Source: an uncultured Pelagibacteraceae bacterium
Lineage (GTDB): Bacteria > Pseudomonadota > Alphaproteobacteria > Pelagibacterales > Pelagibacteraceae
Length of the DNA: 64,000 bases
Direction: 5' to 3'
NCBI GenBank assembly: GCA_902582345.1
Contig: CACHRU010000002.1
Span: 124,001-188,000, forward strand
Shown: positions 8,840 through 19,931 of the stretch, one piece after another
Position numbering within the stretch: position 1 is the stretch's first letter
Layout: each line of letters starts with the position of its first letter
Notes under the pieces: model-generated
What the model saw: the letters and a program-made list of their open reading frames with translations, nothing else
Databases searched by the model: none
What the model was told of the DNA's origin: nothing
Position numbers and translations under genes: made by a program

Positions 8840-10402
8840 CTATTTTATTTTTTTTTCTAATAAATCTATTGTTTCTTTTATTCCAAAAAAGCTTATGAAA
8901 AAACCTATCCTTGGACCATCAACATCTCCAAAAAGAACTTGATAAATTAATTTAAACCAGTCTCTAAGGTTTTTTTCATATCCATTTTTTTTTCCTGTTG
9001 AATATACCATAGTTTGAATTTCTTCCGGTTTATCTTTTTGGGAAAGTTTACTTAAATTATCAATTAGATCTTTTAAAGCTTTTTTTTCTTGAGCGTTTGG
9101 TTTTTTGAATTTTTTGTTTGGTTCCACTTTATCTTTAAAATAGTTAATGGCATAATCTGTCAATCTATCCAAAATTGGAAAGTTTTGAGGATTAATTTCT
9201 TTATGAAATCTATTAATAAACTTCCAGAGTATCTCTTTATTTTCCGCGTTACTCGATCCAACTAAATTTAAAAGCATAGAAAATGGCATTACGATTTTTT
9301 CATTCGGAGGTTTCCCGTTATGAACGTGCCACACTGGATTTAATATTTGGTCTTTTTTTTCTTGATTTGGGAATTTGTCTATTAATTCCAAATACTCATC
9401 AACTGTTTTAGGAACAACTTCAGAGTAGAGTTTTTTTGCTCTTTTTGGATTTGGATACATATATAATGAGAGACTTTCTGGTGATGCATATCTTAACCAC
9501 TGTTCAATGGAAATGCCATTACCTTTTGACTTTGATATTTTTTCACCTTTTTCATCAAGAAATAATTCATAAGCAAACCCATTAGGAGGTTTTTTCCCAA
9601 GAGTTTTACAAATTTTATTTGATAATATGGCGCTTTCGGTAAGATCTTTTCCATACATTTCAAAATCGACATTAAAAGTAAACCATCTCATTGCCCAATC
9701 TACTTTCCACTGAAGTTTACAGTTCCCATTTATGATGTCTATAGGTAATTTTTTTCCATGATTATTAAAAATTACTTTTCCATTTTTTTTATCTATTTCA
9801 CTTATAGGTATCTCTAAAACTTTTCCAGTGTCAGGACAAATTGGCAGAAATGGAGAGTAAGTTTTTTTCCTTATATCTCCAAGAGTGGGTAGAATAATGT
9901 TCATTATATCTTCATACTTCTCTAACACTCTTAATAATGCATCATTAAAAATTCCCTTTTTGTAGTTTTCTGTTGAACTTTTAAAATTAAAATTAAATTC
10001 AAATTTTTTTAAAAACATTTTAAGCATTTCATTATTGTGTTCACCGAAACTTTTGTATTTTCCAAAGGGATCTGGAATGCTTGTAAGAGGTTTTCCTAAA
10101 TTTTTTTCCAAAATTTTTGAATTGGGAATATTATCAGGCACTTTTCTTAAACCATCCATATCGTCAGAAAACGTGATTAAATCTGTATCGATTTTTTCAA
10201 TATAATTAAGTGCATTGATCATCATTGAAGTCCTTGCGACTTCACCAAAGGTTCCAATGTGTGGGAGGCCACTTGGTCCATAGCCAGTTTCAAAGACAAT
10301 TTTATCCTTTTTTTTTATTATTTCTTTTCTATCTTTTAAGAGTTTTCTAACCTCTACAAAAGGCCAGGAAGATGTAGATTGAATTAGATTTTTATCAAAC
10401 AT
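8840..10402 (-). CDS. lysS: Lysyl-tRNA synthetase, class I
   Basis: This 520-residue enzyme is the class I (archaeal-type) LysRS found in most alphaproteobacteria, not the class II E. coli type. The HIGH equivalent is PHIGTFGE (residues 48-55) and the KMSKS equivalent is KISKSKGNG near residue 288. A Cys/Asp-containing segment (PFLPICPDTGKVLE) lies between them. It charges tRNA-Lys with lysine in the cytoplasm. It is the first gene of the lysS-pyrD-rpmB-transporter set and is divergent from trkH. Confidence 0.95.
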   Translation of the reverse strand: MFDKNLIQSTSSWPFVEVRKLLKDRKEIIKKKDKIVFETGYGPSGLPHIGTFGEVARTSMMINALNYIEKIDTDLITFSDDMDGLRKVPDNIPNSKILEKNLGKPLTSIPDPFGKYKSFGEHNNEMLKMFLKKFEFNFNFKSSTENYKKGIFNDALLRVLEKYEDIMNIILPTLGDIRKKTYSPFLPICPDTGKVLEIPISEIDKKNGKVIFNNHGKKLPIDIINGNCKLQWKVDWAMRWFTFNVDFEMYGKDLTESAILSNKICKTLGKKPPNGFAYELFLDEKGEKISKSKGNGISIEQWLRYASPESLSLYMYPNPKRAKKLYSEVVPKTVDEYLELIDKFPNQEKKDQILNPVWHVHNGKPPNEKIVMPFSMLLNLVGSSNAENKEILWKFINRFHKEINPQNFPILDRLTDYAINYFKDKVEPNKKFKKPNAQEKKALKDLIDNLSKLSQKDKPEEIQTMVYSTGKKNGYEKNLRDWFKLIYQVLFGDVDGPRIGFFISFFGIKETIDLLEKKIK

Positions 10403-10439
10403 AAAAAATTATTAATTTTTTATATATAATATACGTTTT

Positions 10440-10462
10440 AATTCAACTTATTAAGTTGAATT
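10440..10462. promoter_or_regulatory. Perfect 23-bp inverted repeat between lysS and trkH
   Basis: Two 11-base arms, AATTCAACTTA and TAAGTTGAATT, flank a single T. The site lies 28 bp before the trkH start and 37 bp from the lysS start, next to an AT-rich TATATATAATATACG stretch that could contain promoter elements. There is no GC-rich stem or T-run after it, so it fits an operator better than a terminator. The regulator is unknown. Confidence 0.45.
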
Positions 10463-10490
10463 TTATACCCATTTAAATAATCTCGATTTA

Positions 10491-11939
10491 ATGACTACAA
10501 ATAAAACTGTTTTTTTTATAATCGGAGTCCTCCTAGTAGTGTTGGGTATTTTTATGCTTGGGCCTTACATAGCACAGATTATTTATAAAGAGGAAAGTCA
10601 TAGTTTTTTATCTTCTTCCTTTGTAACAATTTTTATAGGAATTCTTTTTATACTTATAAATTTAGATAGAGATTCAATTTTAAATCTACAACAAACGTTT
10701 CTTTTTTCCTCAATGGCTTGGACATCAGTAGCATTATTTGGTTGCTTGCCATTTTTATTTTCTAATTTGGAGTTATCTTTTAGTGATTCTTTTTTTGAGA
10801 GTATGTCAGGTATAACTACAACAGGATCAACTGTGATTTCAAACTTAGATAATGCGCCAAAAAGTATTTTGTTATGGAGAGCTCTTATGCAATGGCTAGG
10901 AGGAATAGGAATAATAGTAATGGCCATAACTGTTTTACCTCTTTTAAAAGTTGGGGGAATGCAATTATTTAAAATGGAAAGTTCAGATAGCACTGAAAAA
11001 ATTTTACCAAGAACTATAGAGGTAGCTAAGATTATAATATTAACTTATCTTATTCTTACATCCTTGTGTGCAATATCTTATTGGTTCTTTGGTATGAACA
11101 TTTTTGATAGCGTAACCCACTCCTTCACTACAATAGCTACTGGAGGATTTTCCACGCATGATGAGTCCATAGGTTTTTTTAACAGCACGAACATAGAAAA
11201 TGTTGCTACTATTTTTATAATTTTAGGGAGTGTACCTTTTATTTCCTATCTTAAATTTTTGAAAGGTAATAAAAAAGTCTTTTTTCAAGATGTGCAAATA
11301 AAAGGTATGATTTATATTTTATTAATCTCAGTTTTAATAATGTTTTTTTATTTATTTCTTATAAGTCACGAAAGTACAATAATCGAAAAACTTAGAATAT
11401 CCTCATTCAATGTTGTTTCGATACTCTCAGGTACTGGTTACGTTACAGATGATTTTGGACTTTGGGGTGAATTTTCTTTAATATTTTTTTTATTTTTAAT
11501 GTTTATAGGTGGATGTGCAGGATCAACTACATGCGGCATAAAGATTTTTAGAGTTCAAATTCTTTTTATATTTTTGAGAGATCAGCTAAAGAAATTAATC
11601 CATCCAAATAGTATAGTAGTAACAAAATATAACAATCAAAAAATTTCAGATGATTTCATAAATTCAGTAATAATTTTTATTTTCTCTTACTTGTTTCTAT
11701 TTTTAATTTTATCAATATTTTTATCTATTTCTGGTATGGATTTTCTGTCTGCAGTTTCTGGAGCAGCAACTTCTATTTCTAATGTTGGTCCAGGGCTTGG
11801 TGAAATGATTGGGCCCAACGGAAATTTCAAAGAAGTTTCCGATTTATCTAAATGGTTACTCTCATTCGGGATGCTTTTAGGAAGATTAGAGCTTTTCGCA
11901 GTTCTTGTTTTACTTTTCCCTTCATACTGGAAAAATTAA
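10491..11939 (+). CDS. trkH: TrkH family potassium uptake protein
   Basis: This is an inner-membrane K+ translocation subunit of 482 residues with about ten helices. The four selectivity-filter loops are visible, each with its key Gly: GITTTGST, TIATGGF, LSGTGYV and SISNVGPG. TrkH normally needs a TrkA regulatory subunit, which is not in this window. A 23-bp palindrome just upstream may control it. The ampG-like gene follows after 5 bp. Confidence 0.94.
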   Translation: MTTNKTVFFIIGVLLVVLGIFMLGPYIAQIIYKEESHSFLSSSFVTIFIGILFILINLDRDSILNLQQTFLFSSMAWTSVALFGCLPFLFSNLELSFSDSFFESMSGITTTGSTVISNLDNAPKSILLWRALMQWLGGIGIIVMAITVLPLLKVGGMQLFKMESSDSTEKILPRTIEVAKIIILTYLILTSLCAISYWFFGMNIFDSVTHSFTTIATGGFSTHDESIGFFNSTNIENVATIFIILGSVPFISYLKFLKGNKKVFFQDVQIKGMIYILLISVLIMFFYLFLISHESTIIEKLRISSFNVVSILSGTGYVTDDFGLWGEFSLIFFLFLMFIGGCAGSTTCGIKIFRVQILFIFLRDQLKKLIHPNSIVVTKYNNQKISDDFINSVIIFIFSYLFLFLILSIFLSISGMDFLSAVSGAATSISNVGPGLGEMIGPNGNFKEVSDLSKWLLSFGMLLGRLELFAVLVLLFPSYWKN

Positions 11940-11944
11940 ATATT

Positions 11945-13318
11945 ATGCAATTAGAAAAAAAACAATCATTATCAGAAACTTTTAAAGTTTATTTTGATAA
12001 AAGAATGTTCAAAATTTTACTGTTAGGTTCAATTAGTGGTTTTCCCTGGGTTATCATTGGAAGTAGTTTAAGTCTATGGTTAAAGGAAGATGGTCTTAGT
12101 AGAAGCACCATCGGATGGGCAGGATTAATATTTGCTGTATATGCATTTAATTATTTATGGGCTCCAATAATTGACAGAGTGAAAATTCCATTTTTAACAA
12201 AAAAAGTAGGTCATAGACGTGGATGGATCATTAGTATGCAAACTATAATCTTATTAAGTTTAGTTTGTTGGAGTTTTATAAATCCTACTACAAATTTAGC
12301 ACTAGTAATTAGTATAGGATTAATAATTGCTGTAGCATCTGCTACGCAAGATATTACAGTTGATGCCTTAAGGATTGAACAAATTGGTGAAAACGAGGGG
12401 AAGTCAATGCAAGCCGGTGCAGCTATGGCAGTAGTTGGTTGGTGGACTGGTTATAAATTAGGAGGAGTGGTTGCACTTAATACAGCTGAATATTTTCAAC
12501 AAGCTGGTTACCAAGACTATTGGCAAATTACATTTTTAGTTTTAGGAATATTAATCATAGGATGCAACATAGGTTTATTATTTATAAATGAACCTCAACC
12601 AATCGACAGGGAAGAAAATCAAAGACAAACTGATAAAATGATTCAAAGTAAGTTAGGAAATTTAAATTTAATGACTAAAATTGTTGCATGGTTAACTGGA
12701 ACAATTGTGGGACCAATTATAAGTTTTTTCAAAAAAAATGGTTTTAATATTGCCTTAGCAATTTTAGGCTTTGTATTCCTTTTCAAAATTGGTGAAGCTT
12801 TCTTGGGTAGAATGTCAGTGATTTTTTATAAAGAAATTGGTTTCACAAAAACTGACATAGCACTTTATTCCAAAGGACTTGGTTGGGTAACAACAGTTAT
12901 TTTTACCTTGTTAGGTGGACTTTTTGCGATACGTTCCGGGGTAATTAAAGCAATGTTTATATCTGGAATATTGATGGCTTCAACTAACCTGTTATTTTCA
13001 TTACTAGCTTGGTCGGGTAAGTCTGAATTATTATTTGCTGTAGCTGTGATTTTTGACGATATGGCTGCAGCATTTGCAACAGTCGCATTCGTTGCTTTTA
13101 TTTCAATGCTTGTTGATAGAACCTATACAGCCACGCAATATGCTCTTCTTGCGTCAATAGGAACAGCTGGGAGAACTACTCTTGCGGCCTCTTCTGGTGC
13201 CTTAGTTGATTGGTTGAATGGGGACTGGGGTATATTTTTTATTATAACTGCAGTGATGGTAGTGCCGTCTCTTATATTTCTATATGTGATTAAAGATAAG
13301 CTGAAACTTAATGACTAA
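11945..13318 (+). CDS. AmpG-like MFS permease (muropeptide/PAT family)
   Basis: This polytopic membrane protein of about 457 residues belongs to the AmpG/PAT branch of the major facilitator superfamily: SGFPWVIIGSSLSLWL in helix 1, YAFNYLWAPIIDRV in helix 2, and SATQDITVDALRIE in the third to fourth helix region. The ATG at 11945 is chosen over one at 11852, because the earlier codon lies inside trkH and adds a non-homologous stretch. AmpG imports anhydromuropeptides for peptidoglycan recycling. The overlapping NlpC/P60 gene (8 nt) supports a cell-wall recycling role. Substrate is inferred. Confidence 0.85.
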   Translation: MQLEKKQSLSETFKVYFDKRMFKILLLGSISGFPWVIIGSSLSLWLKEDGLSRSTIGWAGLIFAVYAFNYLWAPIIDRVKIPFLTKKVGHRRGWIISMQTIILLSLVCWSFINPTTNLALVISIGLIIAVASATQDITVDALRIEQIGENEGKSMQAGAAMAVVGWWTGYKLGGVVALNTAEYFQQAGYQDYWQITFLVLGILIIGCNIGLLFINEPQPIDREENQRQTDKMIQSKLGNLNLMTKIVAWLTGTIVGPIISFFKKNGFNIALAILGFVFLFKIGEAFLGRMSVIFYKEIGFTKTDIALYSKGLGWVTTVIFTLLGGLFAIRSGVIKAMFISGILMASTNLLFSLLAWSGKSELLFAVAVIFDDMAAAFATVAFVAFISMLVDRTYTATQYALLASIGTAGRTTLAASSGALVDWLNGDWGIFFIITAVMVVPSLIFLYVIKDKLKLND

Positions 13319-14051
13319 ATATTTTACAAACAATTTTGCCCTAATTAATCTTCATAAAAAACCCTCGGTAAAATCTGAGGTTGTAACACAGATGCTGTTT
13401 GGCGATAGTTTTTTAGTTTTAAAAAAAACTAAAAATTGGCTCAAAGTGAAAATTAAAGAGGATAGTTATAAAGGATATTTGCAAAAAAAAAACTTTTCAA
13501 AATTTTTAAAGCCCACTCATAAAATAAATGTTTTAAAAGCAAATATTTATAAATTCCCCTATAGGAAAAAAAAATTAAATGAGTTGTCTTTCGGATCCAA
13601 AATAAAAGTTATAGATAAGAAAGCTAAATTTTTAAAATTCTCAGAAGGGTGGATATATAGTGGAGATGTAAAGCCTGTTTCATTTAAAGAAAAAAATTTT
13701 TTTAAAAAAATTAAAGTTTTTAAAAATATTAAATATAAATGGGGAGGAAAATCTTTCAAGGGGATTGACTGTTCAGCTTTAATACAAATTTTTTTAAATT
13801 TTAATAACAAATTTTGTCCGAGAGATGCCAAAGATCAGATAAGGTATTTTAAAAAAAATGTTATTTTCAAAAATATTAAAAAAAATGATATTATTTTTTG
13901 GAAAGGTCATGTTGCTTTGGCTGTTTCAAAAAAAAATCTCATCCATGCTTATGGCCCAATGAAAAAAACGGTAATTATGGATATTAATCAAACAATAAGG
14001 AGAATAGAACGAACTGCAAAATTAAAGGTGATAGGAATAAAAAGGTTATAA
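13311..14051 (+). CDS. NlpC/P60 family hydrolase with bacterial SH3-like region
   Basis: This 246-residue protein has an SH3-like N-terminal half (ALINLHKKPSVKSEVV, typical of SH3b domains) and a C-terminal NlpC/P60 cysteine peptidase. The catalytic set is visible: Cys154 in GIDCSAL, His200 in KGHVALAV and His212 in LIHAYG. Such enzymes cleave D-Glu-diamino acid bonds in peptidoglycan peptides. No signal peptide is seen, so it may act in the cytoplasm on peptides imported by the AmpG-like permease it overlaps by 8 nt. That would be a recycling dipeptidase, as for YkfC-like enzymes (inference). Confidence 0.88.
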   Translation: MTKYFTNNFALINLHKKPSVKSEVVTQMLFGDSFLVLKKTKNWLKVKIKEDSYKGYLQKKNFSKFLKPTHKINVLKANIYKFPYRKKKLNELSFGSKIKVIDKKAKFLKFSEGWIYSGDVKPVSFKEKNFFKKIKVFKNIKYKWGGKSFKGIDCSALIQIFLNFNNKFCPRDAKDQIRYFKKNVIFKNIKKNDIIFWKGHVALAVSKKNLIHAYGPMKKTVIMDINQTIRRIERTAKLKVIGIKRL

Positions 14052-14055
14052 GTGG

Positions 14056-14089
14056 TAAGGGCAGCTTCAGTCTCCCTCTGCTACCCTTA
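14056..14089. terminator. Hairpin between the NlpC gene and tRNA-Ser
   Basis: The arms TAAGGGCAGC (14056-14065) and GCTACCCTTA (14080-14089) pair over ten positions with one C/A mismatch around a 14-nt loop. It starts 5 nt after the NlpC/P60 stop and is unusually GC-rich for this genome. There is no long T-run on either strand, so terminator function for the two convergent units is likely but not certain. The remaining 73 bp up to tRNA-Ser show nothing I can name. Confidence 0.45.
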
Positions 14090-14162
14090 AAAATAATTTA
14101 AGTGATTCTCTTGATTTAATTAAGACTCTTTTTGGTTGTATGTGGATATGATATTTTTAAGA

Positions 14163-14252
14163 TGGCGGAGAGAGAGGGATTCGAACCCTCGAAACGGTTT
14201 CCCGTTTACACGCTTTCCAAGCGTGCGCCTTCAACCACTCGGCCACCTCTCC
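14163..14252 (-). tRNA. tRNA-Ser (anticodon GGA)
   Basis: This 90-nt class II tRNA has an encoded 3' CCA. The acceptor GGAGAGG pairs with its 3' partner, the anticodon loop TTGGAAA reads GGA, there is a long variable arm typical of tRNA-Ser, and a GGTTCGAATCC T-arm. Its first base directly follows the last base of the lepA stop codon, with no spacer. Confidence 0.97.
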
Positions 14253-16061
14253 TTAGCTTTCTTTGTTAATTTTTAAAACTCCTATGAAAGCTTCTTGAGG
14301 TATCTCTACTTTTCCAAATTGTTTTGCTCTAGCTTTACCTCTTTTTTGCTTTTCAAGAAGTTTTCTTTTTCTATCAGTGGCCCCTCCGCCGTGAATTTTA
14401 GTTAAAACATCTTTTTTAAATCCTTTTATAGACTCCCTTGCAACTATCTTGCCCCCTATTGCAGCTTGAACCGGTATCATAAAATTATGTCTTGGTATCA
14501 AGTCCTTTAGTTTTTCACAAACTTGTCTTCCTGTTTTTTGTGCGAAATCTCTATGTATAATCATAGCTAATGCGTCAACTGACTCTGAATTTACTAAAAT
14601 GCCAAGTTTTACTAAATCACCTTCTCTATAACTTGAAATTTCATAATCAAAGCTTGCATAACCACTTGAGACAGACTTAAGTCTGTCATTAAAATCAAAT
14701 ACAACCTCATTTAAAGGTAGATCATATGAAAGTACCGCTCTTTTACCTGAATAACTTAAGTTGGTTTGGATTCCCCTTTTGTCCTGACAAATTTTTATAA
14801 TTGAACCAAGATATTCATCAGGGGTGATTATTGTTGATTTAATCCATGGTTCCTCGATTTTAGTTATTTGAGAGGGATCTGGCATGTTAGATGGGTTTTG
14901 TAAATCAATTATTTCTCCTTTAATTTTGTGAACTTTATAAATCACTCCTGGTGTTGTTGTGATAAGATTAACGTCAAACTCTCTTTCAAGTCGTTCTGTA
15001 ATAATTTCAAGATGGAGTAAACCTAAAAAACCACATCTAAAACCTAAACCTAAAGCACTAGAGGACTCTGGTTCAAAAGAAAAACTCGAGTCATTTAATT
15101 TTAATTTGGCTAATCCATCTTTTAATTTTTGATACTCTGAGCTGTCTACAGGAAATAATCCACAAAATACAACTGGTTTGCTTGGTTTAAATCCTGTTAG
15201 CGGTTTTTGAATAGGATTGGTTGCATCGCATATTGTGTCACCTACCTTTGTCTCAGATAGCGATTTAATCCCGGTTATTATAAAACCTATTTCTCCTGAA
15301 CAAAGCTCACTTACATCTTTAGGTTTTGGGGTAAAAACACCAACTTTCTCTATCACATAATCTCGGTTATTCGACATAAGTTTAACCTTCATGTTTTTTT
15401 TTATTTTTCCATTTATTACTCTTACTAAAATGACGACTCCTAAATAGCTGTCATACCAACTATCTATAAGTAAAGATTTAAGTTTTTCATTTTCTAACCC
15501 TTTTGGAGGTGGTAAATTATTCACTATTGCCTCTAGTATATTCTCTATTCCCTCTCCTGTTTTACCTGAGCATGAAATAGCATTAGAAGTGTCGATGCCT
15601 ACTACATCCTCTATTTCTTTTTTAGTTTTTTCAATATCTGAAGCAGGTAAGTCTATCTTATTTAATACAGGGATTACCTCATGGTTTATTTCTAAAGCCT
15701 GATATACATTTGCAAGTGTTTGTGCCTCTACTCCTTGAGTGCTGTCTACAATTAGTAGTGAACCCTCACACGCTGAAAGTGATCTGCTTACCTCATATCC
15801 GAAATCTACATGACCAGGTGTATCAATGATATTAAGCACATATTCATTCCCATCTTTGGCTTTATAATTTAGCTTAACTGTTTGAGCTTTAATTGTAATC
15901 CCTCTTTCTCTTTCAATATCCATTGAGTCAAGAACTTGAGTTTTCATCTCTCGATCAGTCAAGCCCCCACATTTCTGAATTACTCTATCAGCTATAGTTG
16001 ACTTTCCGTGGTCAATATGCGCAATTATTGAAAAATTACGAATTCTATTTATCTCTGACAT
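14253..16061 (-). CDS. lepA: Elongation factor 4 (LepA GTPase)
   Basis: LepA is a ribosome-associated translational GTPase linked to back-translocation or 30S biogenesis. The 602 residues match the family. The G1 motif AHIDHGKST begins near residue 14, G2/G3 contain RERGITI and DTPGHVDF, and G4 is NKIDLP. The C-terminal LepA domain is complete ([16 protein letters not shown]). Its start overlaps the pheT stop by 1 nt, and its stop touches tRNA-Ser, so it closes the thrS-infC-rpmI-rplT-pheST operon. Confidence 0.97.
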   Translation of the reverse strand: MSEINRIRNFSIIAHIDHGKSTIADRVIQKCGGLTDREMKTQVLDSMDIERERGITIKAQTVKLNYKAKDGNEYVLNIIDTPGHVDFGYEVSRSLSACEGSLLIVDSTQGVEAQTLANVYQALEINHEVIPVLNKIDLPASDIEKTKKEIEDVVGIDTSNAISCSGKTGEGIENILEAIVNNLPPPKGLENEKLKSLLIDSWYDSYLGVVILVRVINGKIKKNMKVKLMSNNRDYVIEKVGVFTPKPKDVSELCSGEIGFIITGIKSLSETKVGDTICDATNPIQKPLTGFKPSKPVVFCGLFPVDSSEYQKLKDGLAKLKLNDSSFSFEPESSSALGLGFRCGFLGLLHLEIITERLEREFDVNLITTTPGVIYKVHKIKGEIIDLQNPSNMPDPSQITKIEEPWIKSTIITPDEYLGSIIKICQDKRGIQTNLSYSGKRAVLSYDLPLNEVVFDFNDRLKSVSSGYASFDYEISSYREGDLVKLGILVNSESVDALAMIIHRDFAQKTGRQVCEKLKDLIPRHNFMIPVQAAIGGKIVARESIKGFKKDVLTKIHGGGATDRKRKLLEKQKRGKARAKQFGKVEIPQEAFIGVLKINKES

Positions 16062-18457
16062 TATGATCTTATTGTTCCACCTGTTTTTTCTTTAACCTCT
16101 GTAATGATCTTTTGACTTATTTGATTCAAATCTTTATCTGATAAGGTTTTTTCATTTGATTGAATCAAAACATTTACTGCGACTGATTTTTTTTCATTAG
16201 GAAGATTTCCACCTTCGAAAACATCAAATATGCTTACCGACTTAATATTCACATCTAAACTTTTAATCAAATCAATTAATTTACCTACTTCGTACTCTCT
16301 ATTTATAACAAAAGCGTAATCTCGTTCTGAACCTTGAAAATCTGAAACACTATATTTTTCTTTAAGAGTTCTTAATTTTTTATGAGGCTCACTTATGTTT
16401 TTATTAAATATCTCAAAACCATAAATATTTTTTTCTTTAAAATCTAATTTAGAAATTATTGAGGGGTGTATTTCACCAAAAAAAGCTAAAGTCGGGCCGT
16501 CAATTTTTTTATAATTTACTGATCCAGACCTTCCAGGGTGATAACAAGACTTTGAATTAGAACTTACTTTTAAATCATTCTCTTTTAAACCTAGTTCCAA
16601 TAAGGTTTTTATAACATCGCTTTTAACATCAAATACATCTACTTTTCTAGTTTTTTCAGACCAACTTTTTTTAAACATTTCTCCTGACTTTATTCCTCCA
16701 ATAACAACTTCTTGTTCACCTGGTTTTTTTCCAAAAAAAATTGGGCCAATTTCAAAAATTGAAATATCTTTGAACCCTCTATCTTGGTTTTTTTTTAGGT
16801 AAAATAATAAGTTTGAATAAATTGATCGCCTTAAAACACTTAAATCATTGGAAATTGGATTAAAAATTTCGATAGATTTTTTCCCAGATAATAGCTCATC
16901 AATTTTTTTATCGGTAAATGACCATGTAACTGCCTCTAAGTAACCTTTATTAGAAATAGCTCTTTGTGAAAGATGAAATATTTTTTGTCTATAGTCTAGA
17001 GTATCATTGCTTCTGATTTTTTTTGGTTCTATTGTCTCAATCTTATCGAATCCTTTGATTCTGATTAATTCTTCTATTAAATCAATATCTTGTGTAATGT
17101 CTGGCCTCCAGGTCGGTATCTGAACTTTAATATTTCTTTTTCCAAGTTTAAGTGAAAAACCAAGGGAAGATAAAATTTTTTTTATTTCTCCTGGTGTTAT
17201 ATTGAAACCTATAATTGTTTTAAATTTTTCAGTGTTAAGGTCAATTGTTTTTGGCTTATAGTCTTTTTTACCAGATATTTGAAATTTGCTCGCCTGTCCG
17301 CCACAAATTTTTATTATTAAATCTGTTGCAACCTTGAGACCTTGTATTACAGATTGAGGATCTATACCTCTTTCAAATCTATATTTAGCGTCAGTATCTA
17401 GGTTTAAGGTTTTTGAAGTTTTTCTTATCGAGGAAGGTAAAAAATAGGCAGACTCCAGAAGTATATTTTTGGTATTTATTTCAGTTCCAGACCTGGTACC
17501 ACCTATAATTCCTCCTAATCCCAAAACGCCACTTTTGTCTGCTATAACGCACATGTCTTTTTTGAGAACATATTTTTTTTCATCTAAAGCTTTAAATGTT
17601 TCACCTTCTTTTGAATTTCTTACAATTATCTCTCTATCAATTTTGTCTGCATCATAAGCGTGTAAAGGTCTATTTAAATCAAACATTACATAATTTGTTA
17701 TGTCTACAATAGCTGAAATTGGTTTTAAACCGAGAGAAATAATCTTCTCTTTTAACCATTGAGGACTCTCTTTATTTTTAATATTTGATATTAGGCAGGT
17801 TCCAAACGCAACACATCCTTGGTTCTTATCTTTTAATATTGATACTTTTATTTTTTGCTTTTTGTTTTGATTAATTTTTTTATTTTTAATTTGGATAAGT
17901 TTTCCCATTCCAGCAGCTGCGAGATCTCTAGCAATACCTCTTACACCAAGACAATCAGGTCTATTCGGTGTAACTGAAATATCTATTGATTTTTCTGTTT
18001 TATTCTTAAAAAAGCTTTTTCCTATTTGATCAGATTTATTTTTTAATTCTATGATGCCTGCACTTTCCTCTGATAAATTAAGCTCACTCTCAGAGCATAA
18101 CATGCCTTTTGACTCCACTCCTCTAATTTTTACAATCTTTAGCTTCATCTTATTTTTGGGTATGACAGCACCCGGTGGTGCATACACTGTTACTAATCCT
18201 GTTCTTGCATTACCGGCTCCACAAACAACTTTTACGATTTCATCTCCTCCAATATTTACATCACAAATTTTTAATTTATCTGCATTTGGATGTTCTTCAG
18301 CTTTTAAAATTTTTGCTATTTTGAAATTTGTTTGCTCACTAGAGTTTTCATTTACAGCCTCTACCTCGAGACCAATGTTTGTTAATTTTTCTACCACCTG
18401 ATTTATATTAGCTTTTGTATTAAGGTGATTTTTCAACCAAGATAAAGTTAAAATCAT
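16061..18457 (-). CDS. pheT: Phenylalanyl-tRNA synthetase beta subunit
   Basis: PheT is the editing and tRNA-binding subunit of the alpha2-beta2 PheRS. At 798 residues it is full length, with the N-terminal tRNA-binding (EMAP-like) domain ([20 protein letters not shown]), B3/B4 editing and B5 domains in the middle, and a C-terminal ferredoxin-like anticodon-binding domain ([13 protein letters not shown]). It overlaps pheS by 4 nt and lepA by 1 nt, so the three are translationally coupled. Confidence 0.97.
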   Translation of the reverse strand: MILTLSWLKNHLNTKANINQVVEKLTNIGLEVEAVNENSSEQTNFKIAKILKAEEHPNADKLKICDVNIGGDEIVKVVCGAGNARTGLVTVYAPPGAVIPKNKMKLKIVKIRGVESKGMLCSESELNLSEESAGIIELKNKSDQIGKSFFKNKTEKSIDISVTPNRPDCLGVRGIARDLAAAGMGKLIQIKNKKINQNKKQKIKVSILKDKNQGCVAFGTCLISNIKNKESPQWLKEKIISLGLKPISAIVDITNYVMFDLNRPLHAYDADKIDREIIVRNSKEGETFKALDEKKYVLKKDMCVIADKSGVLGLGGIIGGTRSGTEINTKNILLESAYFLPSSIRKTSKTLNLDTDAKYRFERGIDPQSVIQGLKVATDLIIKICGGQASKFQISGKKDYKPKTIDLNTEKFKTIIGFNITPGEIKKILSSLGFSLKLGKRNIKVQIPTWRPDITQDIDLIEELIRIKGFDKIETIEPKKIRSNDTLDYRQKIFHLSQRAISNKGYLEAVTWSFTDKKIDELLSGKKSIEIFNPISNDLSVLRRSIYSNLLFYLKKNQDRGFKDISIFEIGPIFFGKKPGEQEVVIGGIKSGEMFKKSWSEKTRKVDVFDVKSDVIKTLLELGLKENDLKVSSNSKSCYHPGRSGSVNYKKIDGPTLAFFGEIHPSIISKLDFKEKNIYGFEIFNKNISEPHKKLRTLKEKYSVSDFQGSERDYAFVINREYEVGKLIDLIKSLDVNIKSVSIFDVFEGGNLPNEKKSVAVNVLIQSNEKTLSDKDLNQISQKIITEVKEKTGGTIRS

Positions 18458-19521
18458 CTACTCAAACCTCTATAATTAGTAGGGACATCCAAAGGATCAA
18501 AACCATAATGGTTCAACCATCTGTAATCAGTTTCAAAAAAAGCTCTTAGATCATTTATTCCATATTTCAACATAGCTAAACGATCAATGCCAATACCAAA
18601 AGCGAATCCTTGAAATTTTTTAGCATCAACTTTTGTATTTTTTAGAACATTGGGATGAACCATCCCACATCCTAAAATTTCTAACCACTTATCACCTTCT
18701 CCAATGACAATTTTTCCATCTTTAAGCCTATAACCAATATCAACTTCAGCAGATGGTTCTGTAAATGGGAAATGACTAGGTCTAAATCTCATTTTAATAT
18801 TTTTAACTTCAAAAAACTCTTTTATAAAATAATTTAAACAACCCTTTAAATGACCCATGTTTATACCTTTATCTATATGCAAGCCTTCTAATTGATGAAA
18901 CATCGGGGCATGTGTTTGGTCACTATCACATCTATAAGTTCTTCCTGGTACTATAATTTTAAAAGGCGGTTTTCCTTTCATCATTGTTCTGATCTGTACT
19001 GGCGAAGTATGAGTTCTTAATAAGGTTTTCTTTTTTTCATCTAAGTAAAATGTATCGTGCATATCTCTTGCGGGATGATCTTCTGGTGTATTGAGTGCTG
19101 TAAAATTATTATATTCGGACTCGACATCTGGACCTTCAACTACTGAAAAACCGATTTCAGAAAATATTGAAGAAATTTCATCAATTACTTGGGAAACAGG
19201 ATGAATTTTTCCGTTAGATCTTGATCGAATTGGTAAAGTAACATCAATTTTTTCTCCTTTTAATTTCTCATTAATGATTAAATCTTCAAATTCTTTAAAC
19301 TTATTCTCAATTTTTTCAGTTACAAAATCTTTTAAATTGTTTAAATCATTTGCAAAAATTTTTTTTTCATTTTCATTCAATGATCCCATTTTTTTAAATT
19401 GTGTTGAAATAAGACCGTTTTTTCCAAAAAATTCTGTCTTCAAAATTTGTAGATCTTCTTTTGAAGATATATCTCTAAATTTTTCCTCAAAATTTAATTG
19501 TATTTGTTTAATTTCACTCAT
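18454..19521 (-). CDS. pheS: Phenylalanyl-tRNA synthetase alpha subunit
   Basis: This is the class II catalytic subunit that activates phenylalanine. It has 355 residues, an N-terminal coiled coil, and motifs such as [27 protein letters not shown] and [14 protein letters not shown] (motif 3). It lies 45 bp after rplT and overlaps pheT by 4 nt. The order rplT-pheS-pheT is the classic bacterial one. Confidence 0.97.
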   Translation of the reverse strand: MSEIKQIQLNFEEKFRDISSKEDLQILKTEFFGKNGLISTQFKKMGSLNENEKKIFANDLNNLKDFVTEKIENKFKEFEDLIINEKLKGEKIDVTLPIRSRSNGKIHPVSQVIDEISSIFSEIGFSVVEGPDVESEYNNFTALNTPEDHPARDMHDTFYLDEKKKTLLRTHTSPVQIRTMMKGKPPFKIIVPGRTYRCDSDQTHAPMFHQLEGLHIDKGINMGHLKGCLNYFIKEFFEVKNIKMRFRPSHFPFTEPSAEVDIGYRLKDGKIVIGEGDKWLEILGCGMVHPNVLKNTKVDAKKFQGFAFGIGIDRLAMLKYGINDLRAFFETDYRWLNHYGFDPLDVPTNYRGLSR

Positions 19522-19566
19522 GAATTTGATTCTTTTAATTTATATAGAATAAATCAAAGATTGGGA

Positions 19567-19923
19567 TTAGTTAAGGGAGGATTGAACTTTTTTTACTATA
19601 GATTTAAAGACTTCTGGATTATTATAAGCTAATTCCGCTAATACTTTTCTATCTAATTTGATTTTTGACTTATTGAGTCCGTTTATAAATTTTGCATAAG
19701 TTAAACCCTCTGCCCTTACACCTGCGTTAATTCTTTGAATCCATAGTGATCTAAATTCTCTTTTTTTTGCTCTTCTGTCCCTGTAAGCATATTGCATAGC
19801 TTTTTCCATGGCTTGTCGAGCAACTCTAATAGTATTTTTTCTTCTACCGTATTGACCTTTAACAGCTTTTAAAACTTTTTTATGTTTAGCGTTTGTAATA
19901 ACTCCTCTTTTTGTACGAGCCAT
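19567..19923 (-). CDS. rplT: 50S ribosomal protein L20
   Basis: This 118-residue protein carries the L20 signature: [19 protein letters not shown], then [41 protein letters not shown] and a C-terminal [13 protein letters not shown] region. It is an early 23S rRNA assembly protein. In many bacteria L20 autogenously controls its own operon; no obvious mimic site was identified here. It lies 8 bp after rpmI. Confidence 0.98.
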   Translation of the reverse strand: MARTKRGVITNAKHKKVLKAVKGQYGRRKNTIRVARQAMEKAMQYAYRDRRAKKREFRSLWIQRINAGVRAEGLTYAKFINGLNKSKIKLDRKVLAELAYNNPEVFKSIVKKVQSSLN

Positions 19924-19931
19924 CTTTTCTC

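Noticed and set aside
11852..11944. Upstream in-frame start for the AmpG-like permease
   Set aside because: This ATG is inside trkH and would add a 31-residue stretch unlike AmpG; the ATG at 11945 fits the family N-terminus.
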